A DNA stretch of 41,186 bases from an uncultured Elusimicrobium sp. (lineage in GTDB: Bacteria > Elusimicrobiota > Elusimicrobia > Elusimicrobiales > Elusimicrobiaceae): NCBI GenBank assembly GCA_902794125.1, contig CADBFX010000020.1, forward strand, positions 1 through 41,186, given 5' to 3'. Each line of letters starts with the position of its first letter. Position 1 is the first letter of the stretch. The notes beneath the pieces were generated by a model. It worked only from the letters and a program-made list of their open reading frames with translations, was not told the origin of the DNA and did no database searches. Shown here piece by piece: positions 22,351 through 30,513 of this stretch. The translations under genes were made by a program, and so were the position numbers.

Positions 22351-23061
22351 TTATTTCTCTTGTGCTAAGGCAGATAAAAACGTCCACGTATTTTCAAAAG
22401 CCGTTTGGGTTACGGTCTCCCAAAAGTTATCGTATTGCGCTTCATTGTTTGTTTCTTTGCCAACCACATCACTAACAACGCGGAAACTCAAAAACGGCAC
22501 TTTGTATAGATAGCACACTTGTGCAAAAGAGGCCGACTCCATATCACACGCCAACGCTCCCGGAAAATTCTTCCGGATATCTTGTAATTTGTGCGAATCG
22601 GTTATAAATTGCTCTCCGGTGCAAATGAGCCCCATATGAACCGGACGGGAAAACGCTTGTGCATTTTTTAATTTTTCCACACAAGCCAACAATTTTTTAT
22701 CTGCTAAAAACGCAGACGGCAACCCCTGCACTTGCCCCCATTCATTTTCGGGGCCACAAAACACGTCGTGATGTACATACTCTTTACCGGCCACTACATC
22801 CAGTGAGTTTAATTTTGGGTCTAACCCGCCGGCCACGCCCGAATTGATAATTGCGTCCGGGGCAAAGCGGTTGATTAATTCCACCGCGCAAGCGGCTGCA
22901 TTTACTTTGGCAATACCGCTTTGCGTTAAAATAAATTCATTTCCGTTTAAATTGCTTACAAAAAACGTAAACGGCCCGGAAACGATTTTTTCCGGGTTCG
23001 GCAAGCGCTCTAAGAGCTGAGCTTGTTCTTTTGCGAGTGCGCAAATAATTCCTATCTTCAT
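22351..23061 (-). CDS. mtnN: 5'-methylthioadenosine/S-adenosylhomocysteine nucleosidase
   Basis: This 236-residue nucleosidase of the PNP/UDP fold starts MKIGIICALAKEQAQLLERL, with NSGVAGGLDPKL in the ribose/purine site and ACDMESASFAQVCY, where the Met-Glu binds ribose. RVVSDVVGKE near the C-terminus carries the catalytic Asp. It removes adenine from SAH and MTA, feeding LuxS encoded next. I placed the start at ATG 23061 because the family begins with MKIGII; an open frame reaches back to 23145 but the added residues are not conserved-looking. No SD is present; CACAAT lies six nt upstream of ATG, so leaderless expression is possible. Confidence 0.92.
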   Translation of the reverse strand: MKIGIICALAKEQAQLLERLPNPEKIVSGPFTFFVSNLNGNEFILTQSGIAKVNAAACAVELINRFAPDAIINSGVAGGLDPKLNSLDVVAGKEYVHHDVFCGPENEWGQVQGLPSAFLADKKLLACVEKLKNAQAFSRPVHMGLICTGEQFITDSHKLQDIRKNFPGALACDMESASFAQVCYLYKVPFLSFRVVSDVVGKETNNEAQYDNFWETVTQTAFENTWTFLSALAQEK

Positions 23062-23122
23062 ATTTATATTGTGACATAATTTAGCGCACGGACACAACAA
23101 ATTGATAAAATATAAGTAGGTT

Positions 23123-23141
23123 ACGCGTGAAGTCACATCAC
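23123..23141. other. Hairpin in the valS leader
   Basis: GCGTGA and TCACGC form a 6-bp stem with loop AGTCACA about 28 nt before the valS start. There is no T run, and no T-box consensus is seen. Confidence 0.35.
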
Positions 23142-23168
23142 GCAATTTAAAAGACCGAAGGAAATACT

Positions 23169-24677
23169 ATGTTACCTAAAGCGTACGAACCGCAAGAAGT
23201 AGAAAAAAAACTCGCCGAAAAATGGCAAAACGCCAAATTATTCGCTGCTAAAAACGATAAAACCAAGAAACCTTTTGTAATTGTAATTCCCCCGCCCAAC
23301 ATTACGGGTGCTTTACATATGGGGCACGCCCTTAACGATACATTGCAAGACGTACTCATCCGCTCTCACCGCATGTTTGGGGAAGATGCCTTTTGGGTAC
23401 CGGGTACCGACCACGGCGGTATCGCCACGCAAAACGTCATTGAAAAGAAACTGGCCAAAGAAGAACATAAATCCCGCCACGATTTAGGCCGTGAAGAATT
23501 TGTTAAAACTGTTTGGAATTGGTACAACGAATGCGGCAACGCCATTTTTAATCAATTCCGCAAAATGGGCTGGGCGTTAGATTTGTCCGATATTCGCTTT
23601 ACTATGGATGAAAAACGCGCCAAAGCCGTCTTTGAATGTTTCCGCCAATGGTGGGAAAAGAAATATATTTACCGCGGCAAACGCTTAATCAACTGGTGCG
23701 TACGTTGCTCTACCGCGCTGTCCGACATTGAAGTAGAACACGAACAACACGCCGGCAAATTGTGGCATTTGCGCTACAAAGGCGAAGACGGAAGCGATGG
23801 CATTGTGATTGCCACCACCCGCCCGGAAACCATCTACGCAGATGCCGCCATTGCCGTCAACCCGAAAGATGAACGCTATAAAAACATGGTGGGCAAAAAA
23901 GTAATTATCCCGCTAGCAAACCGTGCTATCCCGGTAATTGCGGACGAAGCCGTGGAAATGGAATTTGGAACCGGGGCTTTAAAAATCACCCCGGCACACG
24001 ACGCGACCGACTACGAAGTCGGCAAACGCCACAATTTACCGGTCATGACCGTTATTAACGACAAAGGCAAAATGGTCAACTGCCCGGAAAAATACCTGGG
24101 CATGGACCGTGAACTCTGCCGCAAAGAAACCGTGAAGGATTTGGACGCGGCCGGACTACTGGTAAAGGAAGAAAAATATACCAACAACGTGTCCACCTGC
24201 TACCGTTGTCATCAACCCATTGAACCGTTCATGAGCGAACAATGGTTTGTAAAAATGGACGAACTAGCCAAACCCGTTATCGCAGCAGCCGAATCGGGCG
24301 AATTGCAATTCCACCCGGCCAGCTGGAAAAGCCCGTTCTTAACGTGGATGAAAAATTTGCAAGATTGGTGTATTTCCCGTCAGATTTGGTGGGGGCACCG
24401 TATCCCCGTGTGGTATTGCCGCCACTGCAGCGAAAAGGGTCTTACGTTTGCCACCGATTTACAAGGCAAAGAACAACTTACCAAAGTGTCGTTTGAAGAC
24501 GGAGCACAACCGATTATTTCTTTTGAAAAGCCGGCAGCTTGCCCGCATTGCGGCGGCCACGACCTCGTGCAAGACCCGGACGTATTAGATACATGGTTTT
24601 CTTCCGCTCGGCTGGCCGGAAAAAACGCCAGAACTAGAGCACTTTTATCCTACCTCCACACTCGTTACCGGATATGA
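23169..24677 (+). CDS. valS: Valyl-tRNA synthetase, N-terminal fragment of a frame-broken gene
   Basis: ValRS charges tRNA-Val. This piece holds the Rossmann-fold start with PPPNITGALHMGHALND (HMGH at residues 50-53), the CP1 editing domain with TTRPETIYADAAIAVNP and KITPAHDATDYEVG, and the WCISRQIWWGHRIPVWYC segment. After DTWFSSA the family continues LWPFSTLGWPE; here the first of those residues are absent and the frame changes near 24609, with a false stop at 24675. The correct continuation GWPEKTPELEHFYP is in another frame from 24610. About 20 nt appear to be missing. SD GAAGGA precedes ATG. Confidence 0.9.
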   Translation: MLPKAYEPQEVEKKLAEKWQNAKLFAAKNDKTKKPFVIVIPPPNITGALHMGHALNDTLQDVLIRSHRMFGEDAFWVPGTDHGGIATQNVIEKKLAKEEHKSRHDLGREEFVKTVWNWYNECGNAIFNQFRKMGWALDLSDIRFTMDEKRAKAVFECFRQWWEKKYIYRGKRLINWCVRCSTALSDIEVEHEQHAGKLWHLRYKGEDGSDGIVIATTRPETIYADAAIAVNPKDERYKNMVGKKVIIPLANRAIPVIADEAVEMEFGTGALKITPAHDATDYEVGKRHNLPVMTVINDKGKMVNCPEKYLGMDRELCRKETVKDLDAAGLLVKEEKYTNNVSTCYRCHQPIEPFMSEQWFVKMDELAKPVIAAAESGELQFHPASWKSPFLTWMKNLQDWCISRQIWWGHRIPVWYCRHCSEKGLTFATDLQGKEQLTKVSFEDGAQPIISFEKPAACPHCGGHDLVQDPDVLDTWFSSARLAGKNARTRALLSYLHTRYRI

Positions 24678-25056
24678 AATTTTGTATCTGTGGGTAGCGC
24701 GCATGGTCATCACCGGGCTTGATTTTACTGGCAAATTACCTTTTAAAGATGTTTATTTAAACGGTATTGTGCGCGATAAGAGCGGCCAAAAAATGAGTAA
24801 ATCTAAAGGCAACGTCATTGACCCCTTGGATATGACCGCCAAGTACGGCACCGACGCCGTGCGCTTTTCGCTTTTGTTGCAAGCCGTACCCGGCAAAGAT
24901 ATTCCATACGCCGAAGAAAGCATCACCGGCGCGCGCAACTTCTGCAATAAACTTTACAACGCTTCGCGCTTTATCTTAATGAATATGGAAGGCACCGTTA
25001 CACCAACGCTATTAAAACCGCCCGCGAAGGAATTGAAAAGTACAACTTGGCCTTAA
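24610..25056 (+). CDS. valS: Valyl-tRNA synthetase, middle fragment
   Basis: In the frame starting GWPEKTPELEHFYP at 24610 (first internal ATG 24682) the ValRS catalytic core resumes: YLWVARMVITGLDFTGKLPF, then the ATP-binding KMSKSKGN loop and DPLDMTAKYGTDAVRFSLL. The fragment keeps good homology to about FILMNMEGTV, then loses frame near 25000. Family members have here a linker and a conserved DRWILSRLN helix before the anticodon-binding domain. That part, about 50 nt, is missing. No Shine-Dalgarno sequence is seen for independent translation. Confidence 0.85.
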   Translation, partial: GWPEKTPELEHFYPTSTLVTGYEILYLWVARMVITGLDFTGKLPFKDVYLNGIVRDKSGQKMSKSKGNVIDPLDMTAKYGTDAVRFSLLLQAVPGKDIPYAEESITGARNFCNKLYNASRFILMNMEGTVTPTLLKPPAKELKSTTWP

Positions 25057-25763
25057 CAGCCAACACGCTCTATCACTTCTTGTGGGGTGATTTTTGCGAC
25101 TGGTACGTAGAACTTGCCAAGCAACGCTTCCAAACCGCTGACAAAGAACATGTTATGGCGTTGTGCGTTAACATCTTGTACGGCACACTTAAAGCGTTAC
25201 ACCCGCTGATCCCGTTTGTAACGGAAGAAATTGCCACTTCCTTGCGGCCGTATGTGGGTGAAACGGAAGAGTTCTTGCTCAACCAGCCCTACCCGGCGTT
25301 TGATGCGTCCCTCTGTAACGAACAAGCCGTGCGTAAAATGAATATCGTGCAAGGCGTTGTACCGCCCGGCCTTAAAATTTCTGCGGTGGTAACCGCTCAT
25401 ACGCAGGAAGAATTAGCCGTTGTAAAAGAGTACGAATCATATATTAAATTAATGGCCAAGCTGGAAAACTTAACCGTTTCCGTCAACGCTGATAAACCGA
25501 AACAAACGGCTACGGCTGTGTTTGAAAATTTGGCTATTTATGTGCCGCTTACCGGACTAATTGATTTTGATAAAGAACGCAAACGTTTGGAAAAAGACCT
25601 CGCCGCCGCCAAAGCCAACATTGCTTCGCGTGAGGCTCGCTTAAGCCAGGAAAATTTCCTCAAACACGCGCCGGCCGAGCAAATTCAAAAAACAAAAGAT
25701 GAATTGGCTGCGGCCCAAGCCGCTTTGGCCCAAGTAACAGCTTCGTTAAAGGATCTAGCTTAA
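25047..25763 (+). CDS. valS: Valyl-tRNA synthetase, C-terminal fragment
   Basis: The frame resumes in phase with 25003 (NAIKTAREGIEKYNLAL upstream of ATG 25047) and carries the anticodon-binding domain (YHFLWGDFCDWYVELAKQRF) and the ValRS-specific C-terminal coiled coil (FDKERKRLEKDLAAAKANI to the end), which contacts tRNA. The stop TAA overlaps the ATG of pepT by one base. With the other pieces the gene spans 23169-25763. ValRS is normally essential and single-copy, so an assembly error is the simplest explanation, but a real lesion with a second valS elsewhere cannot be excluded. Confidence 0.85.
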   Translation: MALTANTLYHFLWGDFCDWYVELAKQRFQTADKEHVMALCVNILYGTLKALHPLIPFVTEEIATSLRPYVGETEEFLLNQPYPAFDASLCNEQAVRKMNIVQGVVPPGLKISAVVTAHTQEELAVVKEYESYIKLMAKLENLTVSVNADKPKQTATAVFENLAIYVPLTGLIDFDKERKRLEKDLAAAKANIASREARLSQENFLKHAPAEQIQKTKDELAAAQAALAQVTASLKDLA

Positions 25764-27121
25764 TGAAAAACTTACTAAAACTATTCTTTTTCGCACTCTG
25801 TTTAGCACTATCGTCCTTGGCAATAGCCCAGGATATGGATTGGAAAAAAGCAACTAATTACGATAAAACCGCGGCTAAAAAACAACTTATCCAGCGTTTT
25901 ACCGACTATGTTACATTTGATACTCAATCTAACGACCAGTCCACCACTACTCCCAGCACACCCGGGCAATTAAAGTTGGCAAAAGCGCTAGCCAAAGAAC
26001 TTAAAAAGAACGGAGCTACGCAAGTCCGCGTAGATAAAAATGGCATTGTTACCGCGTTGATACCGGCCAACCAACCAACCTCCGCCCCCACAATTGCTCT
26101 GCTAGCGCATATGGACACCGCCATGGAAGTATCCGGTACAAATGTAAAACCGCAAGTTCACACCAACTATGCAGGCGGGGATATTGTAATTAATGCAGAA
26201 AAAAAATTAATTCTAAATTCCACTAACGCCCCGCAACTGGCTTTTGCCAAAGGGCACGATATTATCACAGCTAGTGGAAATACGTTGTTAGGTGCCGACG
26301 ATAAAACAGGCGTTTCTATTATTATGACGCTGGTGCAATATCTTTACGATCATCCGTCTTTCAAACACGGCCCCATTAAAATTGCGTTCACACCGGATGA
26401 AGAAATCGGCACCGGCATTACGCATTTTGATGTGCCGGGTTTCGGGGCAGATTATGCTTATACATTTGACGGGTCCGACATTGGGCAACTAACTACTGAA
26501 AATTTTAATGCCAAATCTTTTACGGTAGTATTTGAAGGTAACCGCGCCGTTCATCCCGGCGAGGCTATGAACTCTCCCTTTTCCGACAACCTGTTAATGG
26601 CATCTGATTTCCACACCTTGCTTCCACGGCAACAACGTCCGGAAACTTCCGCCGGGCGGCGCGGATTTATTTTGGTAGACAGCATCACCACCGACCAAAA
26701 TCGCAGTGAAATAAACGGTATCATCCGCGCTTTTAGCGATGAAGAAATGAACCAATTAGTTGCAGAAGTCACCCGCGCATTTAATACGGTAAAAGCCATG
26801 AATTACAAAGGAACCGGGTTTTCTCTTTCGTTTAAAGACCAATACAAAAACATGAAAGCGTTCTTGCCTCAAAAAGTAGTGGATATCGCCTCTATGGCCA
26901 TGACCCAAGAGGATATCTCCCCCCGCATTAACGCCGCGCGCGGCGGCACGGACGGGGCACAGTTATCGCTAGCCGGGCTGCCTACGCCGGATATTTTCTC
27001 CGGGCAGTACAACATCCATAGCCCCTTAGAATATGCGGACGTGGACGTAATGGAAGCCTCCTTACGTACGGCCCTACGGCTTGTGTGGCTCTGGGGACTC
27101 CAATCCGCTCCGATGAAATAA
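25763..27121 (+). CDS. pepT: Exported M20B peptidase, tripeptide aminopeptidase (PepT)-like, copy 1
   Basis: This 452-residue protein has a signal peptide (KNLLKLFFFALCLALSSLAIA, about residues 2-22) not found in ordinary cytosolic PepT. Metal and catalytic motifs are intact: AHMDTAMEVSG (His), GADDKTG (Asp), PDEEIGTG (catalytic Glu and metal Glu), TFDGSD (Asp) and YNIHSPLEY (His). PepT cleaves N-terminal residues from tripeptides; here probably in the periplasm. It starts inside the valS stop (TAATG), so it is translationally coupled to valS. A terminator follows, then a second paralogue. Confidence 0.9.
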   Translation: MKNLLKLFFFALCLALSSLAIAQDMDWKKATNYDKTAAKKQLIQRFTDYVTFDTQSNDQSTTTPSTPGQLKLAKALAKELKKNGATQVRVDKNGIVTALIPANQPTSAPTIALLAHMDTAMEVSGTNVKPQVHTNYAGGDIVINAEKKLILNSTNAPQLAFAKGHDIITASGNTLLGADDKTGVSIIMTLVQYLYDHPSFKHGPIKIAFTPDEEIGTGITHFDVPGFGADYAYTFDGSDIGQLTTENFNAKSFTVVFEGNRAVHPGEAMNSPFSDNLLMASDFHTLLPRQQRPETSAGRRGFILVDSITTDQNRSEINGIIRAFSDEEMNQLVAEVTRAFNTVKAMNYKGTGFSLSFKDQYKNMKAFLPQKVVDIASMAMTQEDISPRINAARGGTDGAQLSLAGLPTPDIFSGQYNIHSPLEYADVDVMEASLRTALRLVWLWGLQSAPMK

Positions 27122-27129
27122 GCACTCTT

Positions 27130-27156
27130 AAGGCCCGCTAAAAAGCGGGCCTTTTT
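27130..27156 (+). terminator. Terminator between the two PepT-like genes
   Basis: AAGGCCCGCT and AGCGGGCCTT arms (27130-27139 and 27144-27153) with an AAAA loop and a T tail. Confidence 0.85.
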
Positions 27157-27185
27157 AGTCCTACTACTTTTAGGCCCTTTGGCCC

Positions 27186-27214
27186 TTGCGCAATATTGCA
27201 CATCTTATTACAAT
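27186..27214 (+). promoter_or_regulatory. Promoter with a palindrome in the spacer, before PepT-like copy 2
   Basis: TTGCGC (27186-27191) and TACAAT (27209-27214) are 17 bp apart. The palindrome GCAATATTGC (27190-27199) overlaps the -35/spacer and could be an operator. This separates control of copy 2 from the valS-pepT transcript. Confidence 0.5.
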
Positions 27215-27235
27215 AAGAGAATAACGGAGACCTTT

Positions 27236-28591
27236 ATGAAAAAATTTTGTTTATTATTTCTTCTACTAGCTACTTTCTTATTCAGTCCTTTATTCGTTAG
27301 TGCCCAATCGCAAGACATAAATATACAACGTGCAGCTGCTAACCGCGTCCTGGCGAACCGATATCGCCCCACTTTGTTAAAACGCTTTTTAAAATATGTT
27401 ACCTATAACAGCCAAAGTAGTGAAACCGAACAAATCACACCCAACCAAATTGCAACCGCTAAAAAATTGTACGAAGAAATCAAAGCCATGGGACACAATG
27501 TACAATTAACTGAACACTATTATATCTTTGTAGAAATTCCCTCTAACTTGCCTTGGCAAGTGCCTGTGTTAGGGTTCAGCGGACATTACGATGTTACCCC
27601 CGGTATTGAAGGAGAAAATGTACTATCACAAGTACATTATAGTTATGATGGAAATGCCATCCAACTCGCTCAAAACCGCGTGCTGGACCCGGCTGAACCG
27701 GCCAATGCTTATTTAGCCACCCAGAAAGGAAAAACCATCGTTACTTCGGACGGGAATACGATTTTGGGAGCCGATGACAAGGCCGGCGTATCTATTTTGA
27801 TGACTTTCTTAGAAACATTGGCCCAACACCCGGAAAAGAAACACGGGCCGATTCAAATTGTACTGGCCCCCAACGAAGATGTGGGCCGCGCCGCCGAATT
27901 TGTGGAAGAAACTCCTTACCGCCCGGAAATCGCTTTTGATTTTGACGGTGGCTCTAACGGGCGCGTAATCATAGAAAACTTTAATGCACGCCAAGAAATT
28001 TTTACTGTTACCGGAAAACCGGGGCATCAATCTTACGCCGCTACGAACGGATATAAAAATTCTGTATTGCCCACAGCTGTTTTAGTAACAAACATCTGCC
28101 GGTTGGAACGGTTGCCGGATCAAAGTTCCGACCGTCAAGGATATGCCGAACCGCATCACATATCCCACCCCGATGGTAAAGTTTATATTACAGAAGTAGA
28201 CTACCGCCTGCGTGGGTATGACGCCAAAAAAATGAACGAATGGGAATATAACACCGATTCCATCTCCCGTAAGGTAGCAGAACAATTTAATGTATCTATT
28301 CAACGCCGTACCATTAAAAATTACAGCAATGTGGGCGAATGCAGCCACCCGCAAGCGTTGCAAGTTACGCAAAATGCCGGTCGCCACGCAGAGGTAGAAC
28401 TCAACATTGAATCTGCTCGTGCCGGTACCACAGCTGCCATGTTTGTAACCAAAGGGCTCGTGGGGGCATACACCATTTTTACGGGTCAAAATAATCCGCA
28501 CGCCTACACGGAATGGCTGAGCGAAGAAGATATGTTTAAATCTTATTTAATGGCCTTACAATTAACAGATGAAGTGGCCGGGTTACGCTAA
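27236..28591 (+). CDS. Exported M20B peptidase, PepT-like, copy 2 with altered metal ligands
   Basis: This protein of about 451 residues also has a signal peptide (MKKFCLLFLLLATFLFSPLFVSA). The family scaffold is present: FSGHYDVTPG (His), GADDKAG (Asp), FDFDGG (Asp). The DEEIG motif reads NEDVG: the catalytic Glu is kept but the metal-binding second Glu is Asp. The final His region reads NPHAYTEW instead of HSPLEY. It therefore may have a different substrate or metal preference. I chose ATG 27236 (leader GGAGACCTTT) over an upstream ATG at 27179 because the signal peptide begins there. It sits 3 nt upstream of rdgB, in one operon. Confidence 0.87.
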   Translation: MKKFCLLFLLLATFLFSPLFVSAQSQDINIQRAAANRVLANRYRPTLLKRFLKYVTYNSQSSETEQITPNQIATAKKLYEEIKAMGHNVQLTEHYYIFVEIPSNLPWQVPVLGFSGHYDVTPGIEGENVLSQVHYSYDGNAIQLAQNRVLDPAEPANAYLATQKGKTIVTSDGNTILGADDKAGVSILMTFLETLAQHPEKKHGPIQIVLAPNEDVGRAAEFVEETPYRPEIAFDFDGGSNGRVIIENFNARQEIFTVTGKPGHQSYAATNGYKNSVLPTAVLVTNICRLERLPDQSSDRQGYAEPHHISHPDGKVYITEVDYRLRGYDAKKMNEWEYNTDSISRKVAEQFNVSIQRRTIKNYSNVGECSHPQALQVTQNAGRHAEVELNIESARAGTTAAMFVTKGLVGAYTIFTGQNNPHAYTEWLSEEDMFKSYLMALQLTDEVAGLR

Positions 28592-28594
28592 CTT

Positions 28595-29206
28595 ATGAAA
28601 ATTCTAATTGCTACTGGTAACGCTCATAAATTTCGGGAATTAACTCAAATACTCCCCTCTGTCACACAACAAGGCACGCCCTTAAAATATGTTTCGTTAG
28701 CCGATTTTCCGGATATTTCCATGCCGCCGGAAACGGGCAGCACGTTGGAAGATAATGCCGAATTAAAAGCCACCTATGCCGCACAGGCAACGGGACTAAT
28801 TACCCTATCGGATGACACAGGATTGGAAGTAGATGCATTACACGGAGCCCCCGGCGTACATACGGCCCGCTATGCAGGCGAACATGCCGATACCTCCGAC
28901 AACAACCGTAAACTCCTTTTAGCATTAGAAGGCAAGCCCTTAGACAAACGCACGGCTCGCTTTCGCACGGTTGCCTGCTTGGTAACACCCCGGGGAAATG
29001 TACAAACCTTTGAAGGCGTGTTGGAAGGACATATTGGGTTTGGATACCGCGGAGAAAACGGCTTCGGTTACGACCCGATTTTTATTGTAGAGTCCGGGAA
29101 AAAGACCCTGGCAGAACTTACCGAAATTCAAAAAAATAAAATCAGCCACCGGGGCAAAGCATTTAAACAACTGGCCAAGCATTTGGAACATTTGTCTGTT
29201 AAATAG
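28595..29206 (+). CDS. rdgB: XTP/dITP diphosphatase (RdgB/HAM1 family)
   Basis: This 203-residue house-cleaning enzyme hydrolyses dITP, XTP and dHAPTP to monophosphates. Family motifs are ATGNAHKFREL at the N-terminus, ETGSTLEDNAELKA, LSDDTGLEVDALHGAPGV, and GENGFGYDPIF...SHRGKAF at the end. Length is typical. The start lies 3 nt after the PepT-like stop, and a terminator follows. Confidence 0.95.
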   Translation: MKILIATGNAHKFRELTQILPSVTQQGTPLKYVSLADFPDISMPPETGSTLEDNAELKATYAAQATGLITLSDDTGLEVDALHGAPGVHTARYAGEHADTSDNNRKLLLALEGKPLDKRTARFRTVACLVTPRGNVQTFEGVLEGHIGFGYRGENGFGYDPIFIVESGKKTLAELTEIQKNKISHRGKAFKQLAKHLEHLSVK

Positions 29207-29210
29207 GCAC

Positions 29211-29243
29211 AAAAAACCCGGGGTTATAATCCCCGGGTTTTTT
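29211..29243. terminator. Bidirectional terminator between rdgB and pilD
   Basis: AAAAAACCCGGGG and CCCCGGGTTTTTT arms (29211-29223 and 29231-29243), loop TTATAAT. The pilD stop overlaps its right edge. Confidence 0.88.
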
Positions 29244-30024
29244 AAAATTCAATCGTTAGCATGGAAGGCGTCATTAAATAGAACAGATTTATAAGCGCTC
29301 CCATACTTAAAAACGGCCCAAACGGAATAGCATCGCTTTTCTTTTTATTCTTAAAAATCATAAGAATTACAGCATACACCAGCCCCAAAAAAGAAGCAAA
29401 TACCAGGGTTGTAATAACACCTTCCCAACCAATTAGCGCGCCTACTCCGCCCATTAGTTTCACATCTCCGCCGCCCATAGCATCTTTTTTAAATAGCCAT
29501 GTACCCAGCAAAGCAATTGCTAACACGCCAAATAGTCCTACCCCCGCCCCAAGCAGGCTCAGTAATTCTTTCTGCCACCAAGTCCCACTAAAATTCGGGT
29601 TGCACCACGCAAACGCCAACCCCAAAACAATTAGCCCCAGCGAAAAACGATCCGGAATAATCATTAATTCAAAATCAATGGCCGATAAAACAATAAGCGC
29701 ATAAATAGCCGCCAAGGCCACAAACGTCCACAGTTGCAGACCAAACCGCCACACACAAGCCAACGTCAGCACACCGGCAATAAGTTCCACCGTGGGATAT
29801 TGCCACGAAATGGGTTGTTTGCATTGGCGGCATTTTCCGCGCAAGAAAATAAAACTGAGCACCGGAATATTGTCGTACCAGCGAATCGGCGCGTTACATT
29901 TTGGGCAGCCCGACGGCGGCCACACAATAGATTTATTGCGCGGAATGCGGTAAATACAAACATTTAAAAAACTTCCAAATAATAAGCCAAACAAAGTGGC
30001 AAAAACGAGTGTAAACGTGTCCAT
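29242..30024 (-). CDS. pilD: Type IV prepilin peptidase / N-methyltransferase
   Basis: This 260-residue A24-family membrane protein has FGSFLNVCIYRIP near the N-terminus, a zinc-like four-Cys cytoplasmic loop (CPKCNAPIRWYDNIPVLS...CRQC), and the aspartic protease motif GGGDVKLM near residue 190, with the first catalytic Asp in SAIDFELMIIPD. It cuts prepilin leaders and methylates the new N-terminus. It probably processes the pilin-like proteins at 6885 and 30087, the latter 62 nt upstream of it on the same strand. SD AGGAG precedes ATG 30024. Confidence 0.95.
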   Translation of the reverse strand: MDTFTLVFATLFGLLFGSFLNVCIYRIPRNKSIVWPPSGCPKCNAPIRWYDNIPVLSFIFLRGKCRQCKQPISWQYPTVELIAGVLTLACVWRFGLQLWTFVALAAIYALIVLSAIDFELMIIPDRFSLGLIVLGLAFAWCNPNFSGTWWQKELLSLLGAGVGLFGVLAIALLGTWLFKKDAMGGGDVKLMGGVGALIGWEGVITTLVFASFLGLVYAVILMIFKNKKKSDAIPFGPFLSMGALINLFYLMTPSMLTIEF

Positions 30025-30048
30025 AAAACTCCTATTTATTCATAAAAA

Positions 30049-30075
30049 TCCCCGCGTTAAAACACGGGGAATAAA
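30049..30075 (-). terminator. Terminator between the pilin-like gene and pilD
   Basis: Inverted arms (30049-30058 and 30061-30070, one mismatch) are followed on the minus strand by ATTTTTATG, so pilD may be partly uncoupled from the pilin-like gene. Confidence 0.6.
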
Positions 30076-30086
30076 AATAATGCCCG

Positions 30087-30503
30087 CTAATGCGTATACC
30101 AGGATTTACCGTAACTGTCTTCGTCTTCTAAATTAACAAAGAAATCTCCGTAACGCGGGTCTGCCGGGTCGCTTACGTAGGCCCAACCGCCCGTTTTGGT
30201 AAACGCTTGTTCAAACGTGCCGGTAGATACATGGGCCGTAGGCGCATGCCCCGGCACCGTGGCTTGCGGAATTTTTTCAATATAAGCCGGCACCAAAGAA
30301 GTCAGGTCATCTGTCGGATATTGGCCTTGGTGTTCCCCGTAATAGGCGGCAATCGCGCTGCGCACACGTACTAATTGGTGTTTGGTTTTACCTTCTTGGG
30401 CTTTATGCACTAATGCCATAAATTTCGGCACGGTAAACCCTAAAAGCACCGCAAAAATTACCACCGTAATTACAATTTCGGTTATTGTAAATCCTTTCTT
30501 CAT
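30087..30503 (-). CDS. Type IV pilin/pseudopilin-like protein
   Basis: This 138-residue protein has a very short class III leader (MKKG) followed by FTITEIVITVVIFAVLLGFTVPKF, with cleavage after Gly, and Glu at position 5 of the mature form. The C-terminal part has the GspG-like layout of a helix (KHQLVRVRSAIAAYYGEHQGQYP) and an end with DPRYGDFF and acidic residues (NLEDEDSYG), which recalls calcium-binding pseudopilins. It has no Cys. It lies upstream of pilD and downstream of an M20 peptidase gene (10 nt gap). Confidence 0.85.
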   Translation of the reverse strand: MKKGFTITEIVITVVIFAVLLGFTVPKFMALVHKAQEGKTKHQLVRVRSAIAAYYGEHQGQYPTDDLTSLVPAYIEKIPQATVPGHAPTAHVSTGTFEQAFTKTGGWAYVSDPADPRYGDFFVNLEDEDSYGKSWYTH

Positions 30504-30513
30504 ACATTCCCCC

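Noticed and set aside
24600-25010. Translational bypassing or intron in valS
   Set aside because: Coding sequence is missing rather than interrupted by extra sequence, so neither would restore the protein.
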